From Nitrospira_D sp019636945 (lineage in GTDB: Bacteria > Nitrospirota > Nitrospiria > Nitrospirales > Nitrospiraceae), in NCBI RefSeq assembly GCF_047338595.1, contig NZ_JBLFBO010000007.1:90216-154215 (forward strand): 64,000 nt of DNA, read 5' to 3'. This document shows, one piece after another, positions 1-9,512 of the stretch. The notes under the pieces were generated by a model. It was not told the origin of the DNA. It ran no database searches and was given only the letters and a program-made list of their open reading frames with translations. A program made the position numbers and the translations under genes. Every line of letters starts with the position of its first letter. Positions within the stretch are counted from its first letter, which is position 1.

Positions 1-4
1 GTCC

Positions 5-583
5 GTGAATAGAGCCGATCAGTCTACATGGGCTTGGACCCGTCGAGCCTTTCTTCAGGTTTCTCTGGTCGGGACTCTCTTGCTAAGTGGGCGGTTAGTT
101 GGTCCGCAGCCCGTTCAAGCTCGTGAGCTTCCCGAAGGCAGGTTGACATTGGTAAACATCTGGACCGATGAGCGCTTGGAAGTGACCTATCGAGACGACT
201 CCGGCACCTATGATCTTGCGGCACTTGATGATGTGAATTATCTTCTCCGCTGCCACAAGACTGGGGAGATCGGTGCGATTGATGTGCGGGTACTGGAGCA
301 TGTCAATCTGGTACAGAAAAAGCTGGGCACTCAGCAAGAGATCCATATCATCTCAGGATTTCGGTCTCCGGAATACAACGATCTTTTAGTGCGAACAGGG
401 CAGCAAGCCGCCAGAAACAGCTTGCATGTGCAGGGGCAGGCCATCGATCTCAGTATTCCCGGTATTCCTCTGAAGAAGCTCCGCGAGGCTGCACTCGAGT
501 TAAAGTATGGCGGGGTCGGTTCATATAGAAATTCGACGTATGTGCATTTAGACTCGGGGCCCTTCCGGTCCTGGTATCATTAG
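5..583 (+). CDS. Tat-exported M15-type (YcbK/DUF882-like) murein peptidase
   Basis: Predicted periplasmic zinc peptidase of the DUF882/peptidase M15 group, which trims peptidoglycan cross-links. A twin-arginine motif (TRRAFLQVS, residues 12-20) followed by a hydrophobic stretch indicates Tat export. The C-terminal half shows the family zinc site: SGFRSPEYN near 117, HVQGQAIDLS near 141 (His and Asp ligands) and YVHLDSGPFRSW at the end. The GTG at position 5 is the first start visible and gives a sensible Tat leader, but the window edge hides any longer form. Family assignment is strong; the exact bond cleaved is inferred. Confidence 0.85.
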   Translation: MNRADQSTWAWTRRAFLQVSLVGTLLLSGRLVGPQPVQARELPEGRLTLVNIWTDERLEVTYRDDSGTYDLAALDDVNYLLRCHKTGEIGAIDVRVLEHVNLVQKKLGTQQEIHIISGFRSPEYNDLLVRTGQQAARNSLHVQGQAIDLSIPGIPLKKLREAALELKYGGVGSYRNSTYVHLDSGPFRSWYH

Positions 584-603
584 CACCCCAAACTTTCACT
601 AAG

Positions 604-631
604 GGTGGCACTCTCTCCTCGGGGCGCCACC
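604..631. terminator. Hairpin in the convergent gap after the peptidase gene
   Basis: GGTGGC (604-609) pairs with GCCACC (626-631) across a 16-base loop, 20 bases after the peptidase stop. It sits between two genes that converge (peptidase on plus, glgB on minus), where a terminator is expected. The T-run is poor (TTCTATCTGT), so it is only a candidate. Confidence 0.4.
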
Positions 632-643
632 TTCTATCTGTAT

Positions 644-854
644 TTATTGCGGATCCCTCCAGGGATCCGCGGCTTTCTGCTCCCACTGAAGAATTCCCCG
701 CAGGTATCGCTCAAAGATTGTCGTCAAGGAACCATTTGGGCGAGATGATGTCGAAGATCTGAATGGAACCGCGATCGTGGAGGTACAGATGTTTCTGGAT
801 CTCAAAGAGGTTCGGCTTTTGACGGCGGTTTTCTACCCTTGCCGCTTCAGCCAA
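644..854 (-). other. Coding-like stretch overlapping and following the end of glgB
   Basis: Read on the minus strand, a TTG at 854 opens a 47-codon frame ending at 711. Its product has an ordinary protein composition (for example NLFEIQKHLYLHDRGSIQIF). A second frame then carries on to 644 (ERYLRGILQWEQ). The two parts read as one small protein broken by one frameshift. I do not recognise the family. It overlaps the last 22 bases of glgB in another frame and has no clear ribosome-binding site. It may be a small translated gene, a gene remnant or chance. Confidence 0.3.
649..670. terminator. Perfect 10-base inverted repeat, probable bidirectional terminator
   Basis: GCGGATCCCT (649-658) and AGGGATCCGC (661-670) are perfect complements separated by two bases. 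The stem is GC-rich and is followed on the plus strand by GGCTTTCTGCT. It lies in the convergent gap between the peptidase gene and glgB and could stop transcripts from both sides. Confidence 0.5.
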
Positions 855-3043
855 AGAGCAGAAAGGGGCGGGAGTGTCATCGTCAGGGAGTAGGGGAACC
901 CATGGCTCGGAGTTTGCTCAGCATGCAGCCCTCCACCGTTTCCGAGATTGCTGCCGCCGTAGGCGATGCCGTCAGTGTTGAGTAGTTCCCGATACCATCC
1001 CGCCTCTGGGACTCCGATGCGATAGCCATACCGGGGTACGGGCGTGAAGTTGCACACACAGACGATCGCTTCACCCATCTTTCTCGCCTTGCGAAGGTAG
1101 GCGATGACGGAGTTGTTGGAGTCGCTGAAGTCGATCCACTGAAATCCATCCCAATCAAAGTCGATCTCGTGTAACGCAGATTCCTGGCGATAGAGGTGAT
1201 TCAGATCGTGGGTAAGACGTCGTAACCCGCGATGGGGCTCATGCTCGCAGAGATGCCAATCGAGACTGGTGTCATGGTTCCATTCCTGCCACTGCCCGAA
1301 CTCGCTGCCCATGAACAACATCTTTTTCCCGGGATGGCTGTACATGTATCCATAGAGCAGCCGGAGATTGGCAAAGCGTTGCCACACATCGCCGGGCATC
1401 TTGTCGAGCAACGTTCGTTTGCCGTAGACCACCTCGTCATGAGAGAGGGCAAGGATAAAATTCTCACTGAAGGCGTAGAGCAAGCCAAACGTGATTTGAT
1501 TCTGATGGAACCGCCGATAGACGGGGTCGTACTGGAAGAACGCTAACATGTCGTGCATCCATCCCATGTTCCACTTGAACGTAAACCCGAGTCCTCCCGT
1601 GTAGGTCGGACGCGAGACGCCTGGCCACGACGTCGATTCTTCTGCAATGGTGATGGTTCCGGGAAATTCTCGATGGACGAGGACGTTGAGTTCTTTGAGC
1701 AGTGAGACCGCGCCAAGATTTTCTTTTCCGCCGAACTCATTAGGAATCCATTCACCATCTTTTCGTCCATAGTCGAGGTAGAGCATGGACGCCACGGCGT
1801 CGACACGTAATCCGTCGATGTGATACTTGTCCAGCCAGAAGAGGGCACTGTTCAGGAGAAACGTCCGCACCTCGACACGGTCGTAGTTGAAGATCCGGCT
1901 ATGCCAATCGGGGTGGTACCCCAGGCGTGGGTCGGCGTGGTCATAGAGATGTGTCCCATCAAAAAGCGCCAATCCATGAGGGTCATCCGGAAAGTGCGCC
2001 GGCGCCCAGTCAATGATGACGCCAAGCCCGGCTTGGTGAGCCCTATCCACGAATGCCATAAATCCCTGTGGTTCGCCATATCGACTGGTGGCAGCAAAAT
2101 ACCCGGTTGATTGATAGCCCCATGATCCGTCGAAGGGGTGTTCCGTGATCGGGAGCAGCTCGAGGTGGGTGTAACCAAGCTCCTTGGCATAGGGAATGAG
2201 CTTCTCCGCTAGTTCGTGGTACGTCAGCCACCGATTGTTTTCCTCCGGCACCCGCATCCACGATCCCAAATGTACTTCATAGATTGAAAGAGGAGTCGTA
2301 AGCGGATCTCTCGTCGATCGCATTGTCATCCAGATTTCATCCCGCCACCTGTAGGTGGACACATCGCGCACCACTGAGGCTGTCCGTGGGCGAAGCTCGC
2401 TGGCGAAGGCATAGGGGTCAGCTTTGAGCAGGAGAGCGCTGTGCTCCCTAGATCGAATCTCGTATTTGTACAGGGTCCCTTCCTCGAGATCTGGAATAAA
2501 GAGTTCCCAGACTCCGGTCGCTCCACGGTTTGCCATGGGGTGGAGGAGCCCATTCCAGTCATTGAAGTCCCCGATGACACTGACACGGGCGGCATTTGGA
2601 GCCCAGACCACAAAGTGTACACCGCAGGTGCCTGCGACGGTGCGGATATGGGCACCGAAGTGTTCGTAGGCTTTGAGCAATGTACCCTCGGCAAACAGGT
2701 GCAGGTCGAAATCCGTCAACAGCGGAGAAATGGCATAGGGATCGGATATTTCCGTGACAGCACCGTCGAGGTGTGTGATGCGAAGTCGGTATGCGGGGAT
2801 GGACGTGGTGTCCGGAAGCAGCGTCTCATAGAGACCCTCTTCGTAAATGCGTGTCATGCGCCATAAGACGGAATTGGAGAGGAGTGCAACTTCCTTGACG
2901 CCCGGCTGCCAAGCTCGGAACGCAAGGTGAGGGCGATCGTTGAGCAAGATGACGTGGGGGCCAAGCACCGAGTGCGGATCCCAATGCGTCCCAGCTCTGA
3001 GCCGATCGACATCATCCCGTTGAACGGTTGGCTCGTTTGACAT
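833..3043 (-). CDS. glgB: 1,4-alpha-glucan branching enzyme
   Basis: Glycogen branching enzyme (GH13). It cuts an alpha-1,4 glucan chain and re-attaches the piece through an alpha-1,6 bond. At 736 residues it is full length. Residues 1-110 match the extra N-terminal domain of long GlgB forms. CBM48 follows (HFVVWAPNAARVSVIGDFND, 143-162), then the catalytic barrel. Conserved regions are visible: DWAPAHF near 345, GLRVDAVAS with nucleophile D415, IAEEST with acid E468, and LSHDEV with D536. It is transcribed alone, away from glgA at 26 kb, and converges with the peptidase gene. Confidence 0.97.
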   Translation of the reverse strand: MSNEPTVQRDDVDRLRAGTHWDPHSVLGPHVILLNDRPHLAFRAWQPGVKEVALLSNSVLWRMTRIYEEGLYETLLPDTTSIPAYRLRITHLDGAVTEISDPYAISPLLTDFDLHLFAEGTLLKAYEHFGAHIRTVAGTCGVHFVVWAPNAARVSVIGDFNDWNGLLHPMANRGATGVWELFIPDLEEGTLYKYEIRSREHSALLLKADPYAFASELRPRTASVVRDVSTYRWRDEIWMTMRSTRDPLTTPLSIYEVHLGSWMRVPEENNRWLTYHELAEKLIPYAKELGYTHLELLPITEHPFDGSWGYQSTGYFAATSRYGEPQGFMAFVDRAHQAGLGVIIDWAPAHFPDDPHGLALFDGTHLYDHADPRLGYHPDWHSRIFNYDRVEVRTFLLNSALFWLDKYHIDGLRVDAVASMLYLDYGRKDGEWIPNEFGGKENLGAVSLLKELNVLVHREFPGTITIAEESTSWPGVSRPTYTGGLGFTFKWNMGWMHDMLAFFQYDPVYRRFHQNQITFGLLYAFSENFILALSHDEVVYGKRTLLDKMPGDVWQRFANLRLLYGYMYSHPGKKMLFMGSEFGQWQEWNHDTSLDWHLCEHEPHRGLRRLTHDLNHLYRQESALHEIDFDWDGFQWIDFSDSNNSVIAYLRKARKMGEAIVCVCNFTPVPRYGYRIGVPEAGWYRELLNTDGIAYGGSNLGNGGGLHAEQTPSHGFPYSLTMTLPPLSALWLKRQG

Positions 3044-3506
3044 AGACCTATCCTACTGACGACGACTCTGATTAGGAAGGAGAAAATGCGATTCTCTAGG
3101 ACATCTGAGGCTCAGCCATCCTGCCTGCCGTTGTCGACCACATTCTCTATGTGGATTCGATGAATTGATTGATTCTTGATCTCGCTCTATCACCGCACCT
3201 GGAGATTGCCGACTATGCATATTGGTTTGTCAGGCAGATGTCATTCCGTTCTGGTTGGCTTTGGGGCTTGCTTAGAAGGCAACGGTGCCATCATCGGAGC
3301 GAATGCCAATATCGTGATTGTGGATCTTGTTAGGAAGGCCGACTAGCGGACTATCTTTGGGTAGATCTTTAAGATGGCTATTCGACCACGGTGGGATCGG
3401 TCGCGCTTGGTGCAGGTCGCCTTTGGCTGGTGTTTCTGTGCTCGATCGACTACAGCCCATAGCCAGCCGCTCGAACAAGCGGATTGCTGAGCCCGATCGA
3501 GATGAA
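3044..3506. other. Gene-free stretch between glgB and the DUF4403 gene
   Basis: This 463-base stretch lies upstream of glgB and downstream of the DUF4403 gene, both on the minus strand, so it should hold the glgB promoter. A minus-strand frame (3547 to 3272) ends in a plausible-looking tail (DSPLVGLPNKIHNHDIGI) but has no recognisable family and overlaps the DUF4403 gene. I see no convincing gene. Confidence 0.4.
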
Positions 3507-5045
3507 TCACGGCTTATCTGTGACGGCCAGACCAAGCGTTCCATCACTCATTGTGCGGATATGCAATGCATTGACATCAGCAAACACTCCGATGCCTTGG
3601 ACCGACTCTACGGTTCCATGCATCGAGACGGATGGGCTGAGTGTTCGATTCAGTGTGGTGGCCAGTAGGCCTCGCACACGGTCCGTGGCCGCAGTCACTC
3701 CGAGAATGGATTCGCTGGCGATCAGATCTCGAAACGTCGAGAGGTCGAGCCAGGTGGCCGTCTTCTGTAAGATCGCTTCTGTCTCGATGTCATAGCGGAG
3801 GCCGCCGATAGAAACCGTCTGTGTGAGGGAGCTCATTTCTGGTTTTCCGACAAAATACACGTGACCGACTGCGTCTCCCGAAAAATCAACACGTACCACC
3901 ACTTGGTTGCCGCCGTTGCCAAAGACTGCGGCATTAGTCACGACTATGAAATACCCTTTCGTGGAAACTCGTTTTCCTGTGAGCCGGTTCGTAAGACTCT
4001 TGGAGAGTGACGGATAGTCCAAGGGGATGTCGGTGATGACGTGGAATCCCGTTGGAGTGAGCCTGTTTGCAAGTTTTGTAGGCAGTGAGCCATAGAGTTG
4101 GGTGTCGGCGGTGCCGTGGAATCCGGTAGAAGTCGGCGGAGTATCAAGTGGTGGAAGGGCTGCACCTCCAGCTGGTGGTTCCTGGCCGAAGATGATGACC
4201 GGTTTTGCGGTAATGTGGATCGTGTCATCGACCACGGGGCCGGCTCCCGAAAAGCCACTGTGGCGGACTTTGTCGATATTGAACTGGAGCCAGGCATCCG
4301 GCTCCAACTTGATAGGGCTGCGCAATGTATTCCAGGCATCTTCCACCTGAGACTTCACCGTCAGTGTATTGATACGGGAGACCGTGCGGTTGAGTCCTCC
4401 TCGAACGAGGTCTGCCAGCCTCTGCCTGACTTCCTGCGCCACGTCAAGATCCGCAACTCGTATTTGGCAGGGATCACTGGGGCTCACGGCTACGCTGGCG
4501 ACCGATGCAGACAACCCATACGTCGGAGTCAGCTCAGTCGCGATACTCCCGTGCACGGTGGCTCTTCGTGGCCAGTCATTGCCATCGCCACACTGAAGCG
4601 AAGGAGCTCCAATTTTATAGCGAAGGGCGGTGCCGATAAATATGTGGGAGCTGGACAGTTCGATCCCTTTCCACCAATCACGCAGAGCCAGGCCCGACTG
4701 TGAGCTGTTGCCTTGGTGGGCGCTGGAAGGGGCCAGCGCAAAATCGTCTCGCTCAGCATAGTATTTGTAGTCAGTGCCCTTGGGATGTCTGATGAAGCTC
4801 CCCCAATGGTCGAATTTCTTCGGGATTATGGTGTCATCGTTGGCAGCAACAAGAAACGGTGACAGATCGACATGGACCGGAACGCTGATACTGGATTCTT
4901 GGGCTGGCGAAGGTGGGTTTGGTATCGCGGGTAGGAGTTTCGGTGCAGGTGGATGAACAGTAGGATTATTCAGCGCGGTGCAGCTCGCCAGGGACAGCGC
5001 CAAGGGTATAACTATGAAAGATTTTCCGATCAATTTGGGAAACAT
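3507..5045 (-). CDS. DUF4403 family lipoprotein
   Basis: A secreted lipoprotein of 512 residues. The signal peptide ends in a lipobox (LASC, Cys about residue 22) followed by a Pro-rich linker. The rest matches the DUF4403 family: an N-terminal beta-rich half (VPVHVDLSPFLV), the DAWLQFNIDKV segment in the middle, and a C-terminal half with a repeated beta pattern. The family function is not established; a role in outer-membrane lipid binding would be a guess. It is flanked by gaps of 245 bases or more and is probably transcribed alone. Confidence 0.75.
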   Translation of the reverse strand: MFPKLIGKSFIVIPLALSLASCTALNNPTVHPPAPKLLPAIPNPPSPAQESSISVPVHVDLSPFLVAANDDTIIPKKFDHWGSFIRHPKGTDYKYYAERDDFALAPSSAHQGNSSQSGLALRDWWKGIELSSSHIFIGTALRYKIGAPSLQCGDGNDWPRRATVHGSIATELTPTYGLSASVASVAVSPSDPCQIRVADLDVAQEVRQRLADLVRGGLNRTVSRINTLTVKSQVEDAWNTLRSPIKLEPDAWLQFNIDKVRHSGFSGAGPVVDDTIHITAKPVIIFGQEPPAGGAALPPLDTPPTSTGFHGTADTQLYGSLPTKLANRLTPTGFHVITDIPLDYPSLSKSLTNRLTGKRVSTKGYFIVVTNAAVFGNGGNQVVVRVDFSGDAVGHVYFVGKPEMSSLTQTVSIGGLRYDIETEAILQKTATWLDLSTFRDLIASESILGVTAATDRVRGLLATTLNRTLSPSVSMHGTVESVQGIGVFADVNALHIRTMSDGTLGLAVTDKP

Positions 5046-5290
5046 TTGCTTTCCCCCTTTAGAGAGTCACAGGTCGTAAGGTTCGTGGATTCAAGCTGTC
5101 TTCAGCCTATGGAAGTGAGTCCCGGTGGCGAAGAAGCGGGGCTAGGATACCAGAAACACGCATGTGTTTGTCAGGCTTCAATTTAGGGAGCCGATAAGAG
5201 GTCTCGCAGCAGGTGGAGTGAGGATCGTAAAATAATTCGTAAGCCTATCTATATTGGGTAGTCGCTTGATTAAGAAAGAGAAGCAAGCGA

Positions 5291-6229
5291 TCAGTGATGG
5301 TGCGCGAAGGTCTGGGCCTCGTGGTGTTGCTCTGCCAGCTTTCGGAGGTCGCAGTGTATGTCGTCGGGATCGCAGCACTCGGTTTCGAGTTGGATGGTCA
5401 TATGTTTGATGCCGAACTCTGTGGTGATGCGGTGTTGAATCAGCTGGAGCAACTCCGGTGTCGTGTGATGCTGTACGATCATCACGTGACTGGTGAGCAT
5501 GATCAGCCGAGGCTCGACCGCCCAGATGTGTAGGTCATGCACGTTCTTGACGCCGGGGATCGCCTCTATGGTTGCAGCCACATGAGATGTGCTGATGCCT
5601 GGTGGTGTCGATTCCAGCAAGACCTCCATCGATTCTTTAAAAATGGGCCAGGCTCCTCGGAGAATGACTCCGACGATCAGTAGGCTCACGAGAGGGTCCA
5701 GGACCGTTAATCCTGTCAGGAGTATCGCGCCACCACTCACAATCACCCCGAGTGAGACCCAGGCATCTCCTAACATGTGCCAGAACGCACTGCGAATATT
5801 GAGATCGTCTTTTGCTCCATGTTGGAGCAAGAGGGCAATCGCCAGATTGGCGACGAAACTGATTGCCGCAATGACCATCACCCATCCACCGTCGACTGGA
5901 ATCGGTTGCAGGAGCCGCTTGATGCCAACGAGCGCAATACCACATGCGGTCAACAAGAGGATGAAACTGTTCAGGAAAGCGGCAATGATCCCGGCTCGGT
6001 GATAGCCGAAGGTTCGACTCTCTGATGCGGGCCGTGCCGTGAGGAGATGCGCATAGAGAGCAAGAAAGAGGGATCCCTGGTCGACGAGGTTGTGGCCGGC
6101 ATCGCTCATGAGGCCAATGCTATTCAGTATCCAGCCACCGATGAATTCCGCGGCAATGATCACGGCATTGATGGCTAAGGCCAATTGGAGTCGAGACCGG
6201 AGATGTGAGTATGATGCGAGTGCCGTCAT
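5291..6229 (-). CDS. Cation diffusion facilitator (CzcD/ZitB-like) metal exporter
   Basis: Inner-membrane antiporter of the CDF family that exports Zn(II) or a similar divalent ion. Six membrane segments cover about residues 15-200. The metal-site motifs are present: SDAGHNLVDQ in segment 2 and HMLGDAWVSLGV in segment 5. A cytoplasmic domain follows, carrying HDLHIWAVEP. The C-terminus has two paired cysteines (ECCDPDDIHCD) and a His-rich tail (HHEAQTFAHHH), which suggests metal sensing. At 312 residues the length is normal. The substrate metal cannot be fixed from sequence. Confidence 0.92.
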   Translation of the reverse strand: MTALASYSHLRSRLQLALAINAVIIAAEFIGGWILNSIGLMSDAGHNLVDQGSLFLALYAHLLTARPASESRTFGYHRAGIIAAFLNSFILLLTACGIALVGIKRLLQPIPVDGGWVMVIAAISFVANLAIALLLQHGAKDDLNIRSAFWHMLGDAWVSLGVIVSGGAILLTGLTVLDPLVSLLIVGVILRGAWPIFKESMEVLLESTPPGISTSHVAATIEAIPGVKNVHDLHIWAVEPRLIMLTSHVMIVQHHTTPELLQLIQHRITTEFGIKHMTIQLETECCDPDDIHCDLRKLAEQHHEAQTFAHHH

Positions 6230-6555
6230 ATGAGACAGTGTCGCATGAGCGACCTACCGCGGCAAGTCTCGCCCACATTCTTCATGAACGCTTCTACTGC
6301 AACTACCGACACGTCGCTGTGCCAATATCCATCGCGTGTTGTTTGCCATTCGATAACAGTCAGGGCCGTGAACCTGCCGAATGGTGAAGCGTCTTAAGCT
6401 GGAACGATATACGATTTAGGTGCGATGCCTCACGAAATATGCGATCCTGCAGATTGGTCCTACAACGGTGATCAGGACTCTGAGCTGGTTGATGAGACAC
6501 GAGCCCTTATGAATAATATAGATAGGCTTGCCGGAGGATTGTGTGGAATGTCTGG
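6230..6555. other. Gene-free stretch upstream of the CDF gene
   Basis: Both neighbours are on the minus strand, so this 326-base stretch carries the end of the tmk-metG operon and the probable promoter of the CDF exporter. I see no gene, clear hairpin or operator in it. Confidence 0.35.
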
Positions 6556-7410
6556 CTACTGAATCGGTTGGGAGGAAAGACGTTCGCTCAGTACCGGATA
6601 GTTGACTTGATCCATCCCGGTGTTGCCGGTTGCAAGATCGGTTGCAATGACTCGCAAGATGATTCCCTCGGGGACTTCCTTCAATGACGGGACAAAGAAC
6701 GGTGCTTCGAAGGTGCGACTCCCTTCATCATAAAACATCTGTAGTCGCTCGATGACCAGAGCACCGATCAAGACTTCACCATAAATGCGGACCTTCCGTG
6801 AGTCCCAGTCACCATGTGGACGAACCAGCGAACCGGATAGCGTTCTGACTGAGGCGCGAAGTTTCACATCGTCCTTCGCAATCAAGGCTTCACGAGGCTT
6901 GGGCCGCTCGATCTGGACTAAGTATCCATAGAGGTGCAATACGATGCCGTCCTCTGTTAGATCCTGTCCTGGAATCAGGAGAAGGGTCTTACTCGTCTTC
7001 TGAATTGAAGCAGGGAAGGACAAAGGTCCTTCAGCTGAGATTTCCACCGGCGTTGGTTTCTGAAGTTGTAACGTCGCAGTGAATGCGGCGGAAGGACGCG
7101 TGCTATAGATCGGTTCTTCCATCATGTGGGGCGTGCGCATGATTTGATTTTGATCGCCTGCTTCGCCCTGTTGGAAGCCGGTTGCCAGAATCTGGCCGGT
7201 GGCTATATCGGTGATCGTGACTCGAGCCCCACCAACTTCGCGACCTAACACCATGGCTCCATGTGCAACCACCCGGACGAGCACAGTCGTCGGGTAAGGG
7301 CCATTGAGCGGAATGTTGGGAGGGGTTTGGCTATGGGCTGAAATGGAGAGGCAAAAAGACAGGATGAGAAAGGTGATGAGCCTCACTGGGACGAAGGGGA
7401 ATCTTGTCAT
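6556..7410 (-). CDS. Secreted protein of unknown function, last gene of the tmk-holB-metG operon
   Basis: A 284-residue protein with a classical signal peptide (hydrophobic core LITFLILSFCLSIS, probable cleavage after AHS). The mature part is predicted mostly beta-strand; VVAHGAMVLGREVGGARVTI resembles a carboxypeptidase-regulatory or Ig-like fold. I do not recognise a named family. Its ATG overlaps the metG stop (ATGA), so the two genes are translationally coupled. No membrane anchor or lipobox is visible. Confidence 0.7.
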   Translation of the reverse strand: MTRFPFVPVRLITFLILSFCLSISAHSQTPPNIPLNGPYPTTVLVRVVAHGAMVLGREVGGARVTITDIATGQILATGFQQGEAGDQNQIMRTPHMMEEPIYSTRPSAAFTATLQLQKPTPVEISAEGPLSFPASIQKTSKTLLLIPGQDLTEDGIVLHLYGYLVQIERPKPREALIAKDDVKLRASVRTLSGSLVRPHGDWDSRKVRIYGEVLIGALVIERLQMFYDEGSRTFEAPFFVPSLKEVPEGIILRVIATDLATGNTGMDQVNYPVLSERLSSQPIQ

Positions 7411-9476
7411 TTCACCTTCGTGCCAGGATCCACTTCTTCTTGGATGGTGAGCAGCCCACGCACGTCCGTATCTCCCGCGGCCAGTACCATCCCTTGAGAT
7501 TCAATACCCATTAGTTTAGCCGGTTTCAAGTTGGCCACGATGACGATCGTTTTCCCAACGAGTGCGTCCGGATCATACTTCTTGCCGATGCCGGCCACAA
7601 TCTGACGCTGTTCGGTGCCTAGAGACACTTGCAACTTGATCAGCTTCTCTGATTTCGGCACCCGCTCAGCGGACAGGATCTTCGCCGCTTTAAGCTGAAC
7701 TTTCATGAAGTCGTCGATACTTATCTGAAGCGGTGAGACCGGTGCGGGCGCTGCTGCTGGAGTTGCCTGGGCTGTCGGTGTCGAGGTCTGGGTGGCTGCG
7801 GCAGGAGTTGGTTCCGGGGTTGCTAGTGTGTCGCTCACTGGTTTAGCTCCTTGTTTCGATGACTCTTTCTTCTCTATCTTGGCGTTTTCTTTTAAGTCTA
7901 TGCCAACGGTATCTGATGCGGCGATTTCAATGCGCGGGAATAGCGGGGTGCCCTTGGCAATCGGGAGATCGGCCACGGGGCTGTCCCACTCATAGGCGGA
8001 GGCCGGAAGGGTTTTGGAAAAGTCGACGCGGTAGCCGAGTTGCCGGGCCAGCTGTTCCATCGTTTGCGGCATAAAAGGATGGAGCGAGACGGCCAGCAGG
8101 CGCAGGGCTTGGGCGGAGTGATTGAGGACCGTCTTCAACTTCGGTGCGTCTCCCGGATTCTTGGCCAGCTTCCAGGGTGCGGCCTTGTCGATGTATTCGT
8201 CGCAGAGGCTGACGAGTTCACCGATCGCTTGCAAATTGTCGCGGAAGGCCAGCGCGTTGAAGCCATGTTCCAATGTCGCCGGCAATTGTGTGGCGGCTCG
8301 AGCAATCTTCTCTTCAAGCTCTGGTAGCGCAGGCGGTCCGCTTGCCGGAATTGTTCTGTCGGTGAAACGCTCGATCATTGTAAGGGTGCGGCTGAGTAGA
8401 TTGCCGATGCCGTTGGCCAAGTCGCCGTTGATGCTGGTGACCATTGCGGCCTGCGAGAAATCTCCATCCTGTCCGAAGGGTACTTCTCTTAATAAAAAAT
8501 AGCGAAACGCATCGACACCGAACTCATCGGCCATCTTGTTGGGATCGACGACATTGCCACGACTCTTGGACATCTTTTCACCGTCGACGGTCCACCAGCC
8601 ATGGGCGAAGATGGTTTCGGGCAATGGCAGATTCAGCGCCATCAGCATGGTGGACCAATAGACGGCATGGGTGGTGAGAATGTCTTTCCCAACGAGATGG
8701 ACATTCGCCGGCCAAAAGTCATGGCCAACTGATTTCTCACGAGGCAGATATTCCAATGCAGAAACGTAATTGACCAGCGCGTCGAACCAGACGTAGGTGA
8801 CATAGTCCGTATCGAAGGGGAGTTCGATGCCCCAGGAAAGTCTGGATTTTGGTCTGGAGATCGACAGGTCGCTTAGTTTCTGGGTTTGCAAGAATCCCAG
8901 GACTTCATTCCGCCGTGACTCCGGGCGAATGAACCGATCGTGTTTCTTGATATGGTCGATGAGTTGGTCCTGGTATTGCCCCATTTTGAAAAAATAATTA
9001 TGCTCGCTGAGCTTCTCGACAGGGCGCTTGCAGTCCGGACAAACGCTGTCGGCCACGTCTTTTTCTGTCCAGAACCGCTCATCGAACGTGCAATACCAGC
9101 CAGAGTAGTCGGCTTTATAAATCAGTTGCTTATCGAACAGCTCTTGAAGGTATCGCTGGACGACGTTCTTATGCTGAGCGTCGGTCGTTCTGATAAACGC
9201 ATCGTTGGAGATGTTTAGCTTCCTCCAGAGGTTCTCGAATTGTGGTGCCAATTTGTCGCAGTGCATTTGCGGGTCAATGCCGGCTTTGGCAGCGGCCTGT
9301 TGCACTTTTTGGCCATGTTCATCGAGACCGGTGAGAAAGAAGACCTCGCGTCCACGCAGTCGCCAGTAGCGCGCCAGGACGTCAGCTGCAACGGTGGTAT
9401 AGGCGTGTCCGATATGCGGGACATCATTGACGTAGTAAATCGGGGTGGTGATGTAGAATGTGCCGCTTGTCGACAT
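7407..9476 (-). CDS. metG: Methionyl-tRNA synthetase with C-terminal tRNA-binding domain
   Basis: Class I aminoacyl-tRNA synthetase that charges tRNA-Met. The HIGH signature is HIGH (residues 21-24) and KMSKS is KMSKSRGN near 300. A zinc-type insert is marked by CPDCKRPVEKL. The catalytic and anticodon domains end near residue 520. An unusual Ala/Pro/Thr-rich linker follows (about 540-590), then an EMAP/Trbp111-type OB-fold domain (ISIDDFMKVQLKAAKI to the end). An upstream in-frame TTG at 9482 is possible, but the ATG at 9476 is preferred. It lies 37 bases after holB in the same operon. Confidence 0.96.
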   Translation of the reverse strand: MSTSGTFYITTPIYYVNDVPHIGHAYTTVAADVLARYWRLRGREVFFLTGLDEHGQKVQQAAAKAGIDPQMHCDKLAPQFENLWRKLNISNDAFIRTTDAQHKNVVQRYLQELFDKQLIYKADYSGWYCTFDERFWTEKDVADSVCPDCKRPVEKLSEHNYFFKMGQYQDQLIDHIKKHDRFIRPESRRNEVLGFLQTQKLSDLSISRPKSRLSWGIELPFDTDYVTYVWFDALVNYVSALEYLPREKSVGHDFWPANVHLVGKDILTTHAVYWSTMLMALNLPLPETIFAHGWWTVDGEKMSKSRGNVVDPNKMADEFGVDAFRYFLLREVPFGQDGDFSQAAMVTSINGDLANGIGNLLSRTLTMIERFTDRTIPASGPPALPELEEKIARAATQLPATLEHGFNALAFRDNLQAIGELVSLCDEYIDKAAPWKLAKNPGDAPKLKTVLNHSAQALRLLAVSLHPFMPQTMEQLARQLGYRVDFSKTLPASAYEWDSPVADLPIAKGTPLFPRIEIAASDTVGIDLKENAKIEKKESSKQGAKPVSDTLATPEPTPAAATQTSTPTAQATPAAAPAPVSPLQISIDDFMKVQLKAAKILSAERVPKSEKLIKLQVSLGTEQRQIVAGIGKKYDPDALVGKTIVIVANLKPAKLMGIESQGMVLAAGDTDVRGLLTIQEEVDPGTKVK

Positions 9477-9512
9477 ACGCAAGGCAAGATATCAGGTTGG
9501 CGGCGCGTTTGG

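Noticed and set aside
1201..2694. Several long open frames antisense to or out of frame with glgB
   Set aside because: They are shadows of the strongly conserved glgB coding sequence; none carries a recognisable domain.
3272..3547. 91-codon minus-strand frame between the DUF4403 gene and glgB
   Set aside because: It overlaps the DUF4403 coding end, has no ribosome-binding site and matches no family.
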